32,461 nt of DNA, taken from NCBI GenBank assembly GCA_964533145.1, contig CAZHLG010000013.1, positions 1 to 32,461 on the forward strand, read 5' to 3'. The notes under the pieces are model-generated. The model worked only from the letters and a program-made list of their open reading frames with translations. It had not been told where the DNA came from and did not search any database. Below, piece by piece: positions 6,471 to 14,620 of the stretch; position 1 is the stretch's first letter, and the number at the start of each line of letters is the position of its first letter. This DNA comes from CAITQP01 sp964533145. Lineage in GTDB: Bacteria; Patescibacteriota; Minisyncoccia; Phycocordibacterales; UBA9973. The translations under genes and the position numbers were made by a program.

Positions 6471-9452
6471 CTACTGTGCGCCGTAGAGCAGTTTCGCCCG
6501 CGCGCAGTATTCGCACTCGCGCGAGGAGCCGTAGAGCTTGGCTTCGCAGGGGCGGCCCGTCCACTCGCCGCTCCGAACGAGACGGTCGTAGTCGGCGATG
6601 TCGGCCTTGAGCCGCCCGATCTCTTCCCCGCCGATGGAACGCTCGTACACGGCATCCTTGTCGCCCGGCTTCGCCTCGATGAACAGCAGCTTCGAGGCGC
6701 GGACCTCTGTACCTTTCTCCGCACCCTCGATGATGTACGAGTACATGGCGAGCTGCCGCAGGAGACCGCTCATGCGCCCTTCCTCCCCTTCCGGCTTTTC
6801 AATAACACTCTTGCCCTTCGGACTGCCGGTCTTGAAATCGGTCACGGCAACGACCCGGTCTTCTTCGCGCTCGGTCAGGTCGATCTTTCCGTACAGAGTC
6901 AAATGCGGAAGTTTCGCATCCTTGTATGACACGGAACGCTCCGAAACTGCGTCTTCGGAAATATGCGGCAGATGCGTCTCGGCAAACGAAGCGAGTATCT
7001 TCTTCGCGTCACGGAATATGCGCTCGGACAGCGTCTCGTCGCGGACATACTCGCGCGCGATCGCATCGCGAAGAGTCGCGTCGTGCGGGCGGGCATCCCT
7101 CGACTTGATCATGTATTCGATGCCGGCGTGCACCGCCGATCCGAGCAGCAGGCTTTCGGTCTTGGGTTCGGGCAGCTGGAGCAGATTGCGGAAATACCAT
7201 TTCCACGGGCACTCGAAGAAATTGTTCAGCAGCGTCACTGAAACATTCACGCGCGGATACTCTTCGGCAACGACCGCGGCAAGTTCTTCCTTGCTTGCAG
7301 ATGCGACGGGCTCGGCGCGGGACACGAAGATCATTGGATCGTCGGCAAGGAGCGCTGCTTCGGTTTCCGCCAGGGTCCGCCGCTCGACGAGCGCTTCGGG
7401 CAAGTCGGCCAGGATGCGCGCAGGTTCAAGCTCTCCGCCGGCATATGCCCGGCGCGGATACGAAAGCGTGCAGGTTTCCTTGGCGCGCGTGATGGCCACA
7501 TACAACTCGCGGCGCGCGACCGTCTCGTCTTTTTTCTCCACGAGCGTTTCCAGACTCTCGGGCAGCGTGAACCCGAGACGCTTGCCGCGCATGAGCGAGG
7601 CATCATCGAGATGCGCGATGTACACGTGCGCGAATTCAAGACCTTTCGACCCGTGAAGCGTAAGCACGCGCACGCCGCGGTCCGCCGAAAAGACGGCGAG
7701 CGGCAGCTCATGCCCGTACGCTTCGAGGCGGTCGAGATACAGTAGGAAATCGCCGAGCGACAGGTGCGGATGCCTCTCGAGCTGCGCTTCGGCAAGGTGC
7801 ATGAACGTGCGGATGACCTCGACCTGCCGGATGAGCGTTTCATGCTCGCGCGGTTCGGCGAAAAACAGCTTCTCTCCGATTGCCTGCATCAAACCGTGCA
7901 ATCCGAGCGTGCCGCTTGCCGTGAGAAGATCGGAAAGGATCACGCCGAGACGGGCGACGGGGTCGGTCGGGAGGCGCGAGCCGCCGTAGGCGGCGAGCGC
8001 CTCGAGCGAGAGCTTGCGCGCACCCTGCTCGCGCAGGAAACGGTGCGCGGCAAGCGGCGGGATGCCGACAGCCGGATCAAGCATGAGCGCCGAAAGCGCC
8101 ACGGCATCGTACGGATCATGCACGGCATGCAGGATATCGCGCACGGTCTTGGTCTCGGGCGAAGAAAAGAACGACACCGTCCCGCTCGCCGCGACAGGAA
8201 TGCCCTGATCGCGCAAAACGGCAACGGCACTCCGGACCTGATAGTTCTTCGGGACAAGGATCGCGCAATCTTCCGGCGCGGCACCCGCAGCCAGCTTCTC
8301 CGCGATGTCTTTGGCTGCCAGCAGTATCTCATCGCGCGGATATCCGCACTCGAGCACGCGGAGTTTCGTCTCCGGCGCATGTGAATTGGCATGCAGTTTC
8401 CCTTTGGCGATAGTGCTTTCAAGCAGCGTATCGGCCGCATCGAGCACGGTCTGCGTCGAACGGTAGTTTTCCGTGAGCGTGATCTCCTTCGCCGCGCCGA
8501 ACATGCCGCGGAAATCCGTGAAATGCGCGAGCGAGCTGCCGGCAAAGCCGTAGATGAGCTGACGGTCGTCACCCACGACAAATATGTTCGGTTTCTCCGT
8601 ACTGCTCCAGACAGCGCGCAAGAAGGCATTCTGCACGCCGCTCGAGTCCTGATGCTCGTCCACGAGCACGTACTGATAGGCCTCGCGCAGGTCGGCCCGC
8701 ACTTCTTCCGAGATCTCCGCAAGCCGCACCGCGTATGCAAGCGCATCGTCATAGTCCATCAGCGCGCGGTCCTGCTTTGCCGCCTCATATGCCTCGTAAA
8801 AACGCACGACTTCCCGGGTGCGCTCGAGCGCTTCGATGTCTTTGAGCGCCTCCATCTTGAGCTCGCCCTTGCGCGCGCCGCGCGAGGAAATGTTCGCCGG
8901 ATCGTCGCTTATGCGCGCGATATCGAGCTCGACGGCTTCGAGGAACTGCTCGGGCGAAAGACTCTCGCGTTTGAGCAGCGAGACGAGCGACTTGAGATCG
9001 CCGAAATACCGCGCCGCATCGGAACGCGGACGGATGTGCTGCCACTCGCCCGCTTGAAGGATCTCGTCCACGAGAGCGACGGCTTCGGTATCGGAAAGCA
9101 GTTCAGGCTTTGTCTCGAATCCGATCAGCGAGAAATACTTCTCGATGATCCCGATGGCAAAGCGATGGAACGTGGAGATGTACACCTCGCTCGCCGTCGA
9201 TCCTATGAGCGCGAGCAGGCGCTCGCGCATCGCGCGCACGCCCGCGTTCGTGAAGGTCAGGCAGAGCACTTCACCCGGCTTGACCTGCGCGTCAGAGGAG
9301 ATGATGTTGGCGATGCGAAGCGAGAGCACCTGCGTCTTGCCGGTACCCGGACCGGCAACGACCATGACCGGCCCGTCGATCGAATCAACGGCCGTTTTCT
9401 GGGCAGGATTGAGCTTGGCGTATGCGTCCCGGAATGCCTGGTCTGTGTGCAT
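6471..9452 (-). CDS. UvrD/PcrA-type helicase fused to a C-terminal PD-(D/E)XK Fe-S nuclease
   Basis: A 993-aa DNA repair/recombination enzyme of the superfamily 1A helicase-nuclease type (AddA/RecB-like in concept). Helicase motifs: Walker A AGPGTGKT (33-40), motif II VLVDEHQDSS (about 262), motif III GDDRQLIYGF, motif IV LTENYRST, motif V LHGSKGLEFAHVYI and motif VI ELYVAITRAKET. From about residue 735 a PDDEXK_1-type domain follows (SVTLLNNFFECPWKWYFRN, GSAVHAGIEYM, VTDFKTG). Four cysteines, one in FFECPWKW and three near the end (RPCEAK, ECEYCARA), match the Fe-S cluster layout of AddB/Cas4-like nucleases. It likely processes double-strand breaks or incoming DNA; no AddB-type partner is present here. 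It has its own -10 box 6 nt before ATG 9452. Helicase and nuclease family are clear; the exact pathway is inferred. Confidence 0.9.
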   Translation of the reverse strand: MHTDQAFRDAYAKLNPAQKTAVDSIDGPVMVVAGPGTGKTQVLSLRIANIISSDAQVKPGEVLCLTFTNAGVRAMRERLLALIGSTASEVYISTFHRFAIGIIEKYFSLIGFETKPELLSDTEAVALVDEILQAGEWQHIRPRSDAARYFGDLKSLVSLLKRESLSPEQFLEAVELDIARISDDPANISSRGARKGELKMEALKDIEALERTREVVRFYEAYEAAKQDRALMDYDDALAYAVRLAEISEEVRADLREAYQYVLVDEHQDSSGVQNAFLRAVWSSTEKPNIFVVGDDRQLIYGFAGSSLAHFTDFRGMFGAAKEITLTENYRSTQTVLDAADTLLESTIAKGKLHANSHAPETKLRVLECGYPRDEILLAAKDIAEKLAAGAAPEDCAILVPKNYQVRSAVAVLRDQGIPVAASGTVSFFSSPETKTVRDILHAVHDPYDAVALSALMLDPAVGIPPLAAHRFLREQGARKLSLEALAAYGGSRLPTDPVARLGVILSDLLTASGTLGLHGLMQAIGEKLFFAEPREHETLIRQVEVIRTFMHLAEAQLERHPHLSLGDFLLYLDRLEAYGHELPLAVFSADRGVRVLTLHGSKGLEFAHVYIAHLDDASLMRGKRLGFTLPESLETLVEKKDETVARRELYVAITRAKETCTLSYPRRAYAGGELEPARILADLPEALVERRTLAETEAALLADDPMIFVSRAEPVASASKEELAAVVAEEYPRVNVSVTLLNNFFECPWKWYFRNLLQLPEPKTESLLLGSAVHAGIEYMIKSRDARPHDATLRDAIAREYVRDETLSERIFRDAKKILASFAETHLPHISEDAVSERSVSYKDAKLPHLTLYGKIDLTEREEDRVVAVTDFKTGSPKGKSVIEKPEGEEGRMSGLLRQLAMYSYIIEGAEKGTEVRASKLLFIEAKPGDKDAVYERSIGGEEIGRLKADIADYDRLVRSGEWTGRPCEAKLYGSSRECEYCARAKLLYGAQ

Positions 9453-9458
9453 GACCGC

Positions 9459-9464
9459 ATTCTA
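9459..9464 (-). promoter_or_regulatory. -10 box of the helicase-nuclease gene (leaderless)
   Basis: TAGAAT on the minus strand, 6 nt before ATG 9452. A T-rich stretch lies about 15-18 bp further upstream, but no clear -35 box. Confidence 0.55.
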
Positions 9465-9483
9465 CCGCACAGCGCACAGAAAC

Positions 9484-9510
9484 AAAAAAGAGGCGCTATG
9501 CGCGCCTCTT
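9484..9510 (-). terminator. Intrinsic terminator after the 9525-9863 gene
   Basis: A 9-bp stem AAGAGGCGC/GCGCCTCTT (9488-9496 with 9502-9510) around a 5-nt loop, followed on the minus strand by TTTT. It lies just past the stop at 9525 and before the helicase promoter, so it separates the mur cluster from the helicase gene. Confidence 0.8.
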
Positions 9511-9524
9511 GCTGCGGTCATGCC

Positions 9525-9863
9525 TTACCGGCGAACCCCGTACCGATTGATGGTGACCATCACGACGGAATCGTCCGTCAGGACATTCACTTCGTGCACG
9601 AATTGCAGACAGACGCCCTTCATCGTGATTCTGCCGTCACAGCAGAATGTCGGGACTGACAATGTCATGTGTGGTGTGCTCCTCATATAGCCATCAATGT
9701 GTCTCTCGAGGGCTACCGTGCGGACTTGGTCTACGGGCACGCATACCGTCTCACGGGCGGTGGTCTTTGATCCTGAACCGAAGATTCCAGAAATATTAAG
9801 TTCGTTTACCAAATGGTCTTTTAATGTATCGTGCATTAATGAAATCAGTTTGTTTGATTCCAT
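9525..9863 (-). CDS. Hypothetical protein, 112 aa
   Basis: I do not recognise this family. ATG 9863 gives a soluble, Val/Thr-rich protein beginning MESNKLISLMHDTLKDHLVN and ending VVMVTINRYGVRR. The second half looks like alternating beta strands (MTLSVPTFCCDGRITMKGV), with a CC pair. It has no signal peptide or membrane segment. It begins 13 nt after the murC stop and ends just before a terminator, so it is probably the last gene of the mur unit, although TATGCT and TATAAT look-alikes near its start could give it a promoter. A longer frame from TTG 9890 would overlap murC and is not favoured. Its codon use is less GC-rich than murC. No link to wall synthesis can be shown. Confidence 0.55.
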   Translation of the reverse strand: MESNKLISLMHDTLKDHLVNELNISGIFGSGSKTTARETVCVPVDQVRTVALERHIDGYMRSTPHMTLSVPTFCCDGRITMKGVCLQFVHEVNVLTDDSVVMVTINRYGVRR

Positions 9864-9876
9864 TATAGCATACTTA

Positions 9877-11184
9877 CTACGATATGGCAAGTCCTACTGT
9901 CGCCTTGTACGCCTCCCCTGCGCCCATGGTGACAAGCACGTCATCCGGACCCAGCGATGCCTCCGAGACAAAGCGCTGCGCCGCATCGAAATCCGCGAAA
10001 GCGCGAGCCCCGGGAACATGCTCGGCGACGGCCGCCGCCAGCTTCTCGCTCGACACGGTCGGATCCGGCGCCTCGCGGGCAAAGTAGATCGGCAAAAAAT
10101 ACGCAGCGTCAGCGGCGCTGAATGCGGTCGTGAATTCATGGAAAAAGGCCTTCGTGCGCGAATAAAGATGCGGTTGAAATATGACGGTTATTTTTTTGTC
10201 TCCCCTCGGATACATCTCGCGCAGTGCTTCAAGGCTTGCCTTGACCTCGGTCGGATGATGCGCGTAATCGTCATACACGGTTGCGCCCGAAGCGGTGACG
10301 CCACGCTTGTCGAGACGGCGCCACGTGCCCTGGAACTGTGCGAGGGCGTCGGCCGCCGCGGCGGCGGGGACGCCGGACAATTCCGCGACAGCCATCGCCG
10401 CGGCGGCATCTTTCCGATTATGCTCCCCTGGCACGGAAAGCTTCGGAACGCGATCAAGATACTTCGTATAATCCACGATCTCAAGCGGCGCATCCTTGAT
10501 GGCGGCCATTACCGACGGATCGCTCGGGTCGCACACGACGGCGCTGCCCGTCTGCAAGACCATCTCGCGGAAGGCGCTCTCGATATCGGCCAGATCTTTG
10601 TAGTAGTCGAGATGGTCGGCTTCAATGTTTGTTATTACCAGAATTTTCGGATGAATGTTCAAGAAAGAACGCTCGTACTCGCAGGCCTCCACCACAAAAT
10701 CCTCGCCGCGGCCGACGACCAGATTCGATTTGTAGTCCTTGAGGAACGAGCCGACGATGACTGACGCGTCCTTGCCGGCATCGAGCAGCACTTTTGCGAT
10801 CATGGCCGTCGTCGTGGTCTTGCCGTGCGTGCCGGAAACGGCGATCGTGCGCTTTCCCGCCGTCACGATGGAGAGCATCTCAGGATAACTCTTAGCGGAA
10901 ATGCCGCTCGCAAAGATCTCCTCCATGAGCTTCGGGTCGTAGTGCTTGATGGCGATTGTATACACGATAAGATCGGCATCCTTCGGAATAAGATCGAAGC
11001 CCTGCCCGATCTCGATGCGCGCGCCAAGCTCGCGGAGCTCGCGCACGGCCTCGCCGTCGCTCATGTCCGAACCGCAGACCTCCGCACCCTCAAGAAGCAG
11101 CATCCGCGCGATAGCCGAAATGCCGATGCCGCCGATGCCGACGAAGAACGCTTTTTTTATTTGTTTTAAGTCAAAATGTGTCAT
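9877..11184 (-). CDS. murC: UDP-N-acetylmuramate--L-alanine ligase
   Basis: Cytoplasmic ATP-dependent ligase adding L-Ala to UDP-MurNAc, the first step of stem-peptide assembly. The 435 aa show the N-terminal nucleotide-binding fold (FFVGIGGIGISAIARMLLLEG), the Mur ligase P-loop (VSGTHGKTTTT), the central-domain NIEADHLDYY and the C-terminal YDDYAHHPTEVKASL and FQPHLYSRT. These last are MurC hallmarks. ATG 11184 overlaps the cupin TGA in an ATGA arrangement, which indicates translational coupling; a longer frame upstream only runs inside the cupin gene. Last or next-to-last gene of the murI-murD-cupin-murC cluster. All ligase motifs look intact. Confidence 0.95.
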   Translation of the reverse strand: MTHFDLKQIKKAFFVGIGGIGISAIARMLLLEGAEVCGSDMSDGEAVRELRELGARIEIGQGFDLIPKDADLIVYTIAIKHYDPKLMEEIFASGISAKSYPEMLSIVTAGKRTIAVSGTHGKTTTTAMIAKVLLDAGKDASVIVGSFLKDYKSNLVVGRGEDFVVEACEYERSFLNIHPKILVITNIEADHLDYYKDLADIESAFREMVLQTGSAVVCDPSDPSVMAAIKDAPLEIVDYTKYLDRVPKLSVPGEHNRKDAAAAMAVAELSGVPAAAAADALAQFQGTWRRLDKRGVTASGATVYDDYAHHPTEVKASLEALREMYPRGDKKITVIFQPHLYSRTKAFFHEFTTAFSAADAAYFLPIYFAREAPDPTVSSEKLAAAVAEHVPGARAFADFDAAQRFVSEASLGPDDVLVTMGAGEAYKATVGLAIS

Positions 11185-11540
11185 GCGTTGTCCATCTCTT
11201 CTTGAGAAATAGTGCGGATGTGGGTTTCTCCTTCTTGCGTCCAAGCCGGTTCGGTGACAAGCGTCATTCTCATTTTTCCTTTATACCAGATCCTTGTTCC
11301 CGGTTTGATCTGAACGAGATCGCCCTCCGTCACCGGAACAGCTTCGTCATCCAAGAAAAATGTCCCCGAGCCTTCGATAATGAAATACTGAAATATGCTC
11401 GTATGCTTGAATTCCTCAAAATGCCCTTGCTCGACCTCGACATACGCAAGTTCGCAATCAGTCATGGGAGGATACACCCAAAGACCGATGCTATGTTTTT
11501 CGATACGACCAATATGCTCGCGTGATGTTTTTACGTACAT
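11181..11540 (-). CDS. Small single-domain cupin between murD and murC
   Basis: A 119-aa protein whose core is a cupin_2-type beta barrel (about 30-100): VEVEQGHFEEFKHTSIFQYF, IIEGSGTFFLDDEAVPVTEG, DLVQIKPGTRIWYKG. Cupins include isomerases, dioxygenases and sugar-binding or sensor proteins, and the sequence does not say which this is. The usual metal set H-x-H...E in the first motif is only partly present: one His, with Ser and Gln where His and Glu are common. A non-catalytic binding role is therefore possible. It starts 3 nt after the murD stop and its TGA overlaps the murC ATG, so it is locked into the mur transcript and translated with it. That placement suggests a link to wall precursors, as an inference only. 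Confidence 0.75.
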   Translation of the reverse strand: MYVKTSREHIGRIEKHSIGLWVYPPMTDCELAYVEVEQGHFEEFKHTSIFQYFIIEGSGTFFLDDEAVPVTEGDLVQIKPGTRIWYKGKMRMTLVTEPAWTQEGETHIRTISQEEMDNA

Positions 11541-11543
11541 GCC

Positions 11544-12863
11544 TTATTTCAATTTCTTCACGAGTGCCACGAACTGATCGTTGCGGTCGTACTCGTTCGT
11601 GAACATGCCGAACGAGGCGAATGCCGGCGAGAAAAGCACGACGTCGCCTTTCTGCGCCACATGCACGGCCTCGCGGACGGCTTCGGCGAGCGTGCGGGCC
11701 GAATACGCCATGTGCGAGATCTTCGATCCGTCGAGCTTGTCCGTGCCCGAGCCGGGCAGGAGCACGACTGCTTTGGCCTGCACCGCAGCGGTCTTCAGCA
11801 GCTCTTGCATATCGAGCCCTTTGTCCGCACCGCCCATGATGAGCACGGTCTTCTTCGCGGGAAAGGCCTTGAGCGCGGCGATCGTCGCCTCGGGCGTGGT
11901 GGAATTGTTGTCGTTGTAGATCCCGATGCCGCGCACTTTTTTGAGCAGCTGCAAGCGACCCTCCACAGCCTTGAAGCTCTCGACACCCACGCGGATCTTC
12001 GCAAGCGGGATCTTGAGCGCGCGACAGGCAGCGACGGCAAGCGCGGCATTCTCGCGGTTGTGCTCGCCGGCAAGCGGCAGCTTCCAGGCCTTCGGGATGT
12101 CGCCGGCATGCGCGACGACGTGCGTGCCTTTGTGTGTCTTCGGGATCTTTTTCTCAAGCTGCGGGCTCGTCACCAGAAAATCGTCAGCTGTCTGATACTT
12201 GAAGCAGTTCGCCTTATCGGAAAAATACTCCTTGAGATCGAAGTTGTAATAGTTCATGTGGTCGGGCATGAAGTTCGTGAAAACCGACACATGCGGAGAC
12301 ATCTTCTGCTCGCCGAAACCTTGCAGCTGCCACGAAGAAAGCTCGAGCACGACATAATCGCCGGCTTTGACCTTCGGCAGGAGCGAAAGCGTCGCCACGC
12401 CGCGGATATTGCCGCCGAGATGGACGCGCTTCCCCGCCTTCTTGAGGATGTGGTAAATGAGCGACGTCGTCGTGGTCTTGCCGCGCGTACCGGTGACCCC
12501 CACTACAGTGATACCCTTTGGGGCAAGCGAGACGAAGAGCTCGTCGTCCATGCGGATCGGGATGTTGCGCGCGCGGGCATGCGCGATGTAGAGCGAATCG
12601 AGCGGCGTGCCCTGGGCTTTGAGAATCAGATCGCGATCCTCAAAATCAGAACGTTCGTGCTTCCCCAGCACCAAGCGCACGTTCTTGTATTTCTTGAGCG
12701 CAGCGACGGACGGCGCGAGGTCTTTGGCTGTCTTAAGATCAGTCACGGTGACCTCAGCCCCTGATTCCGCCAAAAAAACCGTATCGCCCAGCCCTTTGCC
12801 GAGCAATCCAAGTCCGAGCACGGTCACCTTCTTTCCCTTGAAATACGAGCGGGCTTTGTCCAT
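11544..12863 (-). CDS. murD: UDP-N-acetylmuramoyl-L-alanine--D-glutamate ligase
   Basis: Cytoplasmic ligase adding D-Glu, the product of the upstream murI, to UDP-MurNAc-L-Ala. 439 aa: an N-terminal Rossmann-like domain (VTVLGLGLLGKGLG), P-loop GVTGTRGKTTTT, ELSSWQLQ, NFMPDHMNYY, AGEHNRENAALAVAA, NDNNSTTPEATIAAL, LIMGGADKG and C-terminal FSPAFASFGMFTNEYDRNDQF. The order and wording are those of MurD. Two deviations: the P-loop usually reads GTNGKTT (here Arg for Asn), and NDSKATNPEAT is usual where NDNNSTTPEAT is found. Neither touches the lysine or the first threonine, so activity is expected. A -10 box that overlaps the murI stop codon sits 6 nt before ATG 12863, so murD can be transcribed alone as well as with murI. 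Confidence 0.93.
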   Translation of the reverse strand: MDKARSYFKGKKVTVLGLGLLGKGLGDTVFLAESGAEVTVTDLKTAKDLAPSVAALKKYKNVRLVLGKHERSDFEDRDLILKAQGTPLDSLYIAHARARNIPIRMDDELFVSLAPKGITVVGVTGTRGKTTTTSLIYHILKKAGKRVHLGGNIRGVATLSLLPKVKAGDYVVLELSSWQLQGFGEQKMSPHVSVFTNFMPDHMNYYNFDLKEYFSDKANCFKYQTADDFLVTSPQLEKKIPKTHKGTHVVAHAGDIPKAWKLPLAGEHNRENAALAVAACRALKIPLAKIRVGVESFKAVEGRLQLLKKVRGIGIYNDNNSTTPEATIAALKAFPAKKTVLIMGGADKGLDMQELLKTAAVQAKAVVLLPGSGTDKLDGSKISHMAYSARTLAEAVREAVHVAQKGDVVLFSPAFASFGMFTNEYDRNDQFVALVKKLK

Positions 12864-12869
12864 GTGCCC

Positions 12870-12875
12870 ATACTA
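12870..12875 (-). promoter_or_regulatory. Internal -10 box of murD (leaderless)
   Basis: TAGTAT on the minus strand, 6 nt before ATG 12863. Its TAG is also the stop codon of murI. Confidence 0.5.
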
Positions 12876-13685
12876 CGCCGATGCGCGTGTCTTTTCAATA
12901 GAGACTTTTTTGATCTTGATGGCCGCGCCGAACCACTTGGCCGCGAGCTTTTTGAGCTGTTCGGTGATATCGGTCACGTAAAATTCTCGACGGCCTTTAC
13001 GCGTGAGTTTCTGATCTATCTCCGGATGCCGGGCAAGGTACTCACGCAGCTTCTTCGGCACCACGGTGTCCTGCGAGACGATGGCGACGCCTTTGGGCAG
13101 AAGCGCGCGGAACTCTGCCTTGAGGATGCCGTAGTGCGTGCAACCAAGGAGCAGCGCGTCGATCCTTTTGTCCTTGAAATGGTCGAGGTACTTCTTGAGC
13201 ACCGGGCGCATGAGCGCAGTCTCCCCGCTTTCGATGAATGGCACGAGGAGCGGTGTTGCGAGCGGCGCAAGCTTCGCTTGCGCCGCTCGCAACGCGAACT
13301 CGCGCTCATACGCCCCCGAAGCGATCGTTGCAGGCGTAGCAATCAGGCCGACACGACCATAGCCGGCGCATGCCTCCGCCATGGGAACGATCATTCCGAG
13401 GGCATTCCGACCCGGCCACCGTGCCGGAATGTATTTCTGCTGCACTTCGCGCAATGCTCCGGCACTCGCCGTATTGCATGCGACGATCACGAGCGCACAC
13501 TCATTGGCAAAAAGAAAATCCATGCCCTCTTTGAGGAACTCGTAGATTGTCTCATGGCTGCGCGAGCCGTACGGCACGCGCTTCGTATCGCCCAGGTAGA
13601 CGAAGTCGTACTCAGGAAGCGCTTTCGCGAGAGCGCGCATGGTGAAAAGCCCGCCGAGACCCGAATCGAACACGCCGATCTTCAT
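12873..13685 (-). CDS. murI: Glutamate racemase
   Basis: Cofactor-independent racemase that makes the D-glutamate used by MurD. 270 aa: N-terminal IGVFDSGLGGLFTMRAL with the conserved Asp7-Ser8; LGDTKRVPYGSRS; the first catalytic cysteine in VIVACNTASAG (Cys70); PMAEAC; GLIATPATIASGAY; IESGE; and the second catalytic cysteine in LLLGCTHYGIL (Cys182). The C terminus carries a Lys-rich extension (about 240-270, AAIKIKKVSIEKTRASA). An 18-bp perfect inverted repeat lies inside the coding sequence and encodes ALRAAQAKLAPLAT without breaking the frame or lengthening the region. Start ATG 13685 is fixed by the motif at residue 4 and by a -10 box 6 nt upstream. Confidence 0.94.
   Translation of the reverse strand: MKIGVFDSGLGGLFTMRALAKALPEYDFVYLGDTKRVPYGSRSHETIYEFLKEGMDFLFANECALVIVACNTASAGALREVQQKYIPARWPGRNALGMIVPMAEACAGYGRVGLIATPATIASGAYEREFALRAAQAKLAPLATPLLVPFIESGETALMRPVLKKYLDHFKDKRIDALLLGCTHYGILKAEFRALLPKGVAIVSQDTVVPKKLREYLARHPEIDQKLTRKGRREFYVTDITEQLKKLAAKWFGAAIKIKKVSIEKTRASA
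13255..13293. repeat. Perfect 18-bp inverted repeat inside murI
   Basis: Arms 13255-13272 and 13276-13293 are exact reverse complements around a 3-nt centre. On the coding strand the tip reads GCGAAGC, a sequence known to form an unusually stable DNA mini-hairpin. There is no U-run and the repeat stays in frame, so it is not a terminator. Confidence 0.9.
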
Positions 13686-13691
13686 GCCCCG

Positions 13692-13697
13692 AGCATA
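13692..13697 (-). promoter_or_regulatory. -10 box of murI (leaderless)
   Basis: TATGCT on the minus strand, 6 nt before ATG 13685, in the short gap after the Nudix gene stop at 13701. Confidence 0.5.
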
Positions 13698-13700
13698 CCC

Positions 13701-14537
13701 TTATTCCGCATTTTTATCCACCCATTCGAAGAACACGCGCACGCCGTCGTACTGAACGAAATCCGGGTCGTTGCCATGAATATACTGGCGATATTCGTCG
13801 ATCGGGAACCAGGCAATCCGCGTTATCTCCTCTTTTGCCCGTGCCGCAATATGGAGATCGTCGACGTCTTTCTGAACCACGTAAATATCGTCGAATTCGT
13901 TGTTCACATACGTGCCATAGAGCAGCACGTTCTCTTTGCGTATGGTACCGGCAGGCAGAAACTCCCGTTCATCGAGATCCAACCCGAACTCGTCCCGCGC
14001 AAGACGCCGCGCGGCCGCAAGAGAATCTTCGCCAGCCTCAAGATGCCCGCCGAAAGAAAGGTACCACCGACCGGGCCGCAGGCTGTTTTTGGAAGAACGG
14101 CACTGAAGCAGGACTTCATTGCGGGAATTGACGACATAGACATGCACGGCGCGGTGCCACAATCCCTGATCGTGCACTACGCTGCGGGAAGCGCGCTCTC
14201 CGGTCATATTCCCCTGCGCATCGAGTATATCGAAATCTTTTTCCCGAGAAGACCCGCCCCAACGCCACCCTGGAGTCTCACCGGTCGCGTAGCAGATGAT
14301 GATCAGAAAGACTGTCAGAATATATGCGAAAAGAATGAAGTGCATCGCCGCGGCGCTTTCGGGCATGGCACTCCGCTCAAACGATATCGCCTGGAAGAAC
14401 AGCAGAAAAACATACATGGCGACGATGGACCAGCCCTGCCACGTGATGGGCACCCAACCCCAGCCGTACGCCTTGGCTCTGAACCACAGAACACCAGGCC
14501 GGGATGCGATCTCGGGGAAATAGGGCTTTTTTTGCAT
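13701..14537 (-). CDS. Two-helix membrane segment fused to a Nudix hydrolase domain
   Basis: 278 aa. Residues 1-95: a short conserved-looking cytosolic patch (WFRAKAYGWGWVPITWQGW), two membrane helices (about 33-52 and 65-84) and GETPGWRWG. Residues about 102-255: a Nudix domain most like the IDI/YfcD branch (DFDILDAQGNMTGE, HDQGLWHRAVHVYVV, GRWYLSFGGHLEAGE). The Nudix box is degenerate: after Arg178 the expected Glu is Leu179, and of the following EE pair the first is Asp182 and the second Glu183 is kept. Hydrolase activity may be weak or specialised. Nudix enzymes cleave X-linked nucleoside diphosphates; the membrane anchor would place it at the inner face. ATG 14537 is preferred to ATG 14549 because a TATGCA box lies 7 nt upstream of it. 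It precedes murI by 15 nt. Confidence 0.8.
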   Translation of the reverse strand: MQKKPYFPEIASRPGVLWFRAKAYGWGWVPITWQGWSIVAMYVFLLFFQAISFERSAMPESAAAMHFILFAYILTVFLIIICYATGETPGWRWGGSSREKDFDILDAQGNMTGERASRSVVHDQGLWHRAVHVYVVNSRNEVLLQCRSSKNSLRPGRWYLSFGGHLEAGEDSLAAARRLARDEFGLDLDEREFLPAGTIRKENVLLYGTYVNNEFDDIYVVQKDVDDLHIAARAKEEITRIAWFPIDEYRQYIHGNDPDFVQYDGVRVFFEWVDKNAE

Positions 14538-14544
14538 TCGTTTC

Positions 14545-14550
14545 TGCATA
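14545..14550 (-). promoter_or_regulatory. Candidate -10 box of the membrane-Nudix gene
   Basis: TATGCA on the minus strand, 7 nt before ATG 14537. It overlaps the alternative ATG at 14549. Confidence 0.35.
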
Positions 14551-14620
14551 CGGATTCTTGCCCGGCCGCGCGCGGCTCACTGTCCGACGATACGGCCGAG
14601 GACGGGGTTTTGTGACACGA

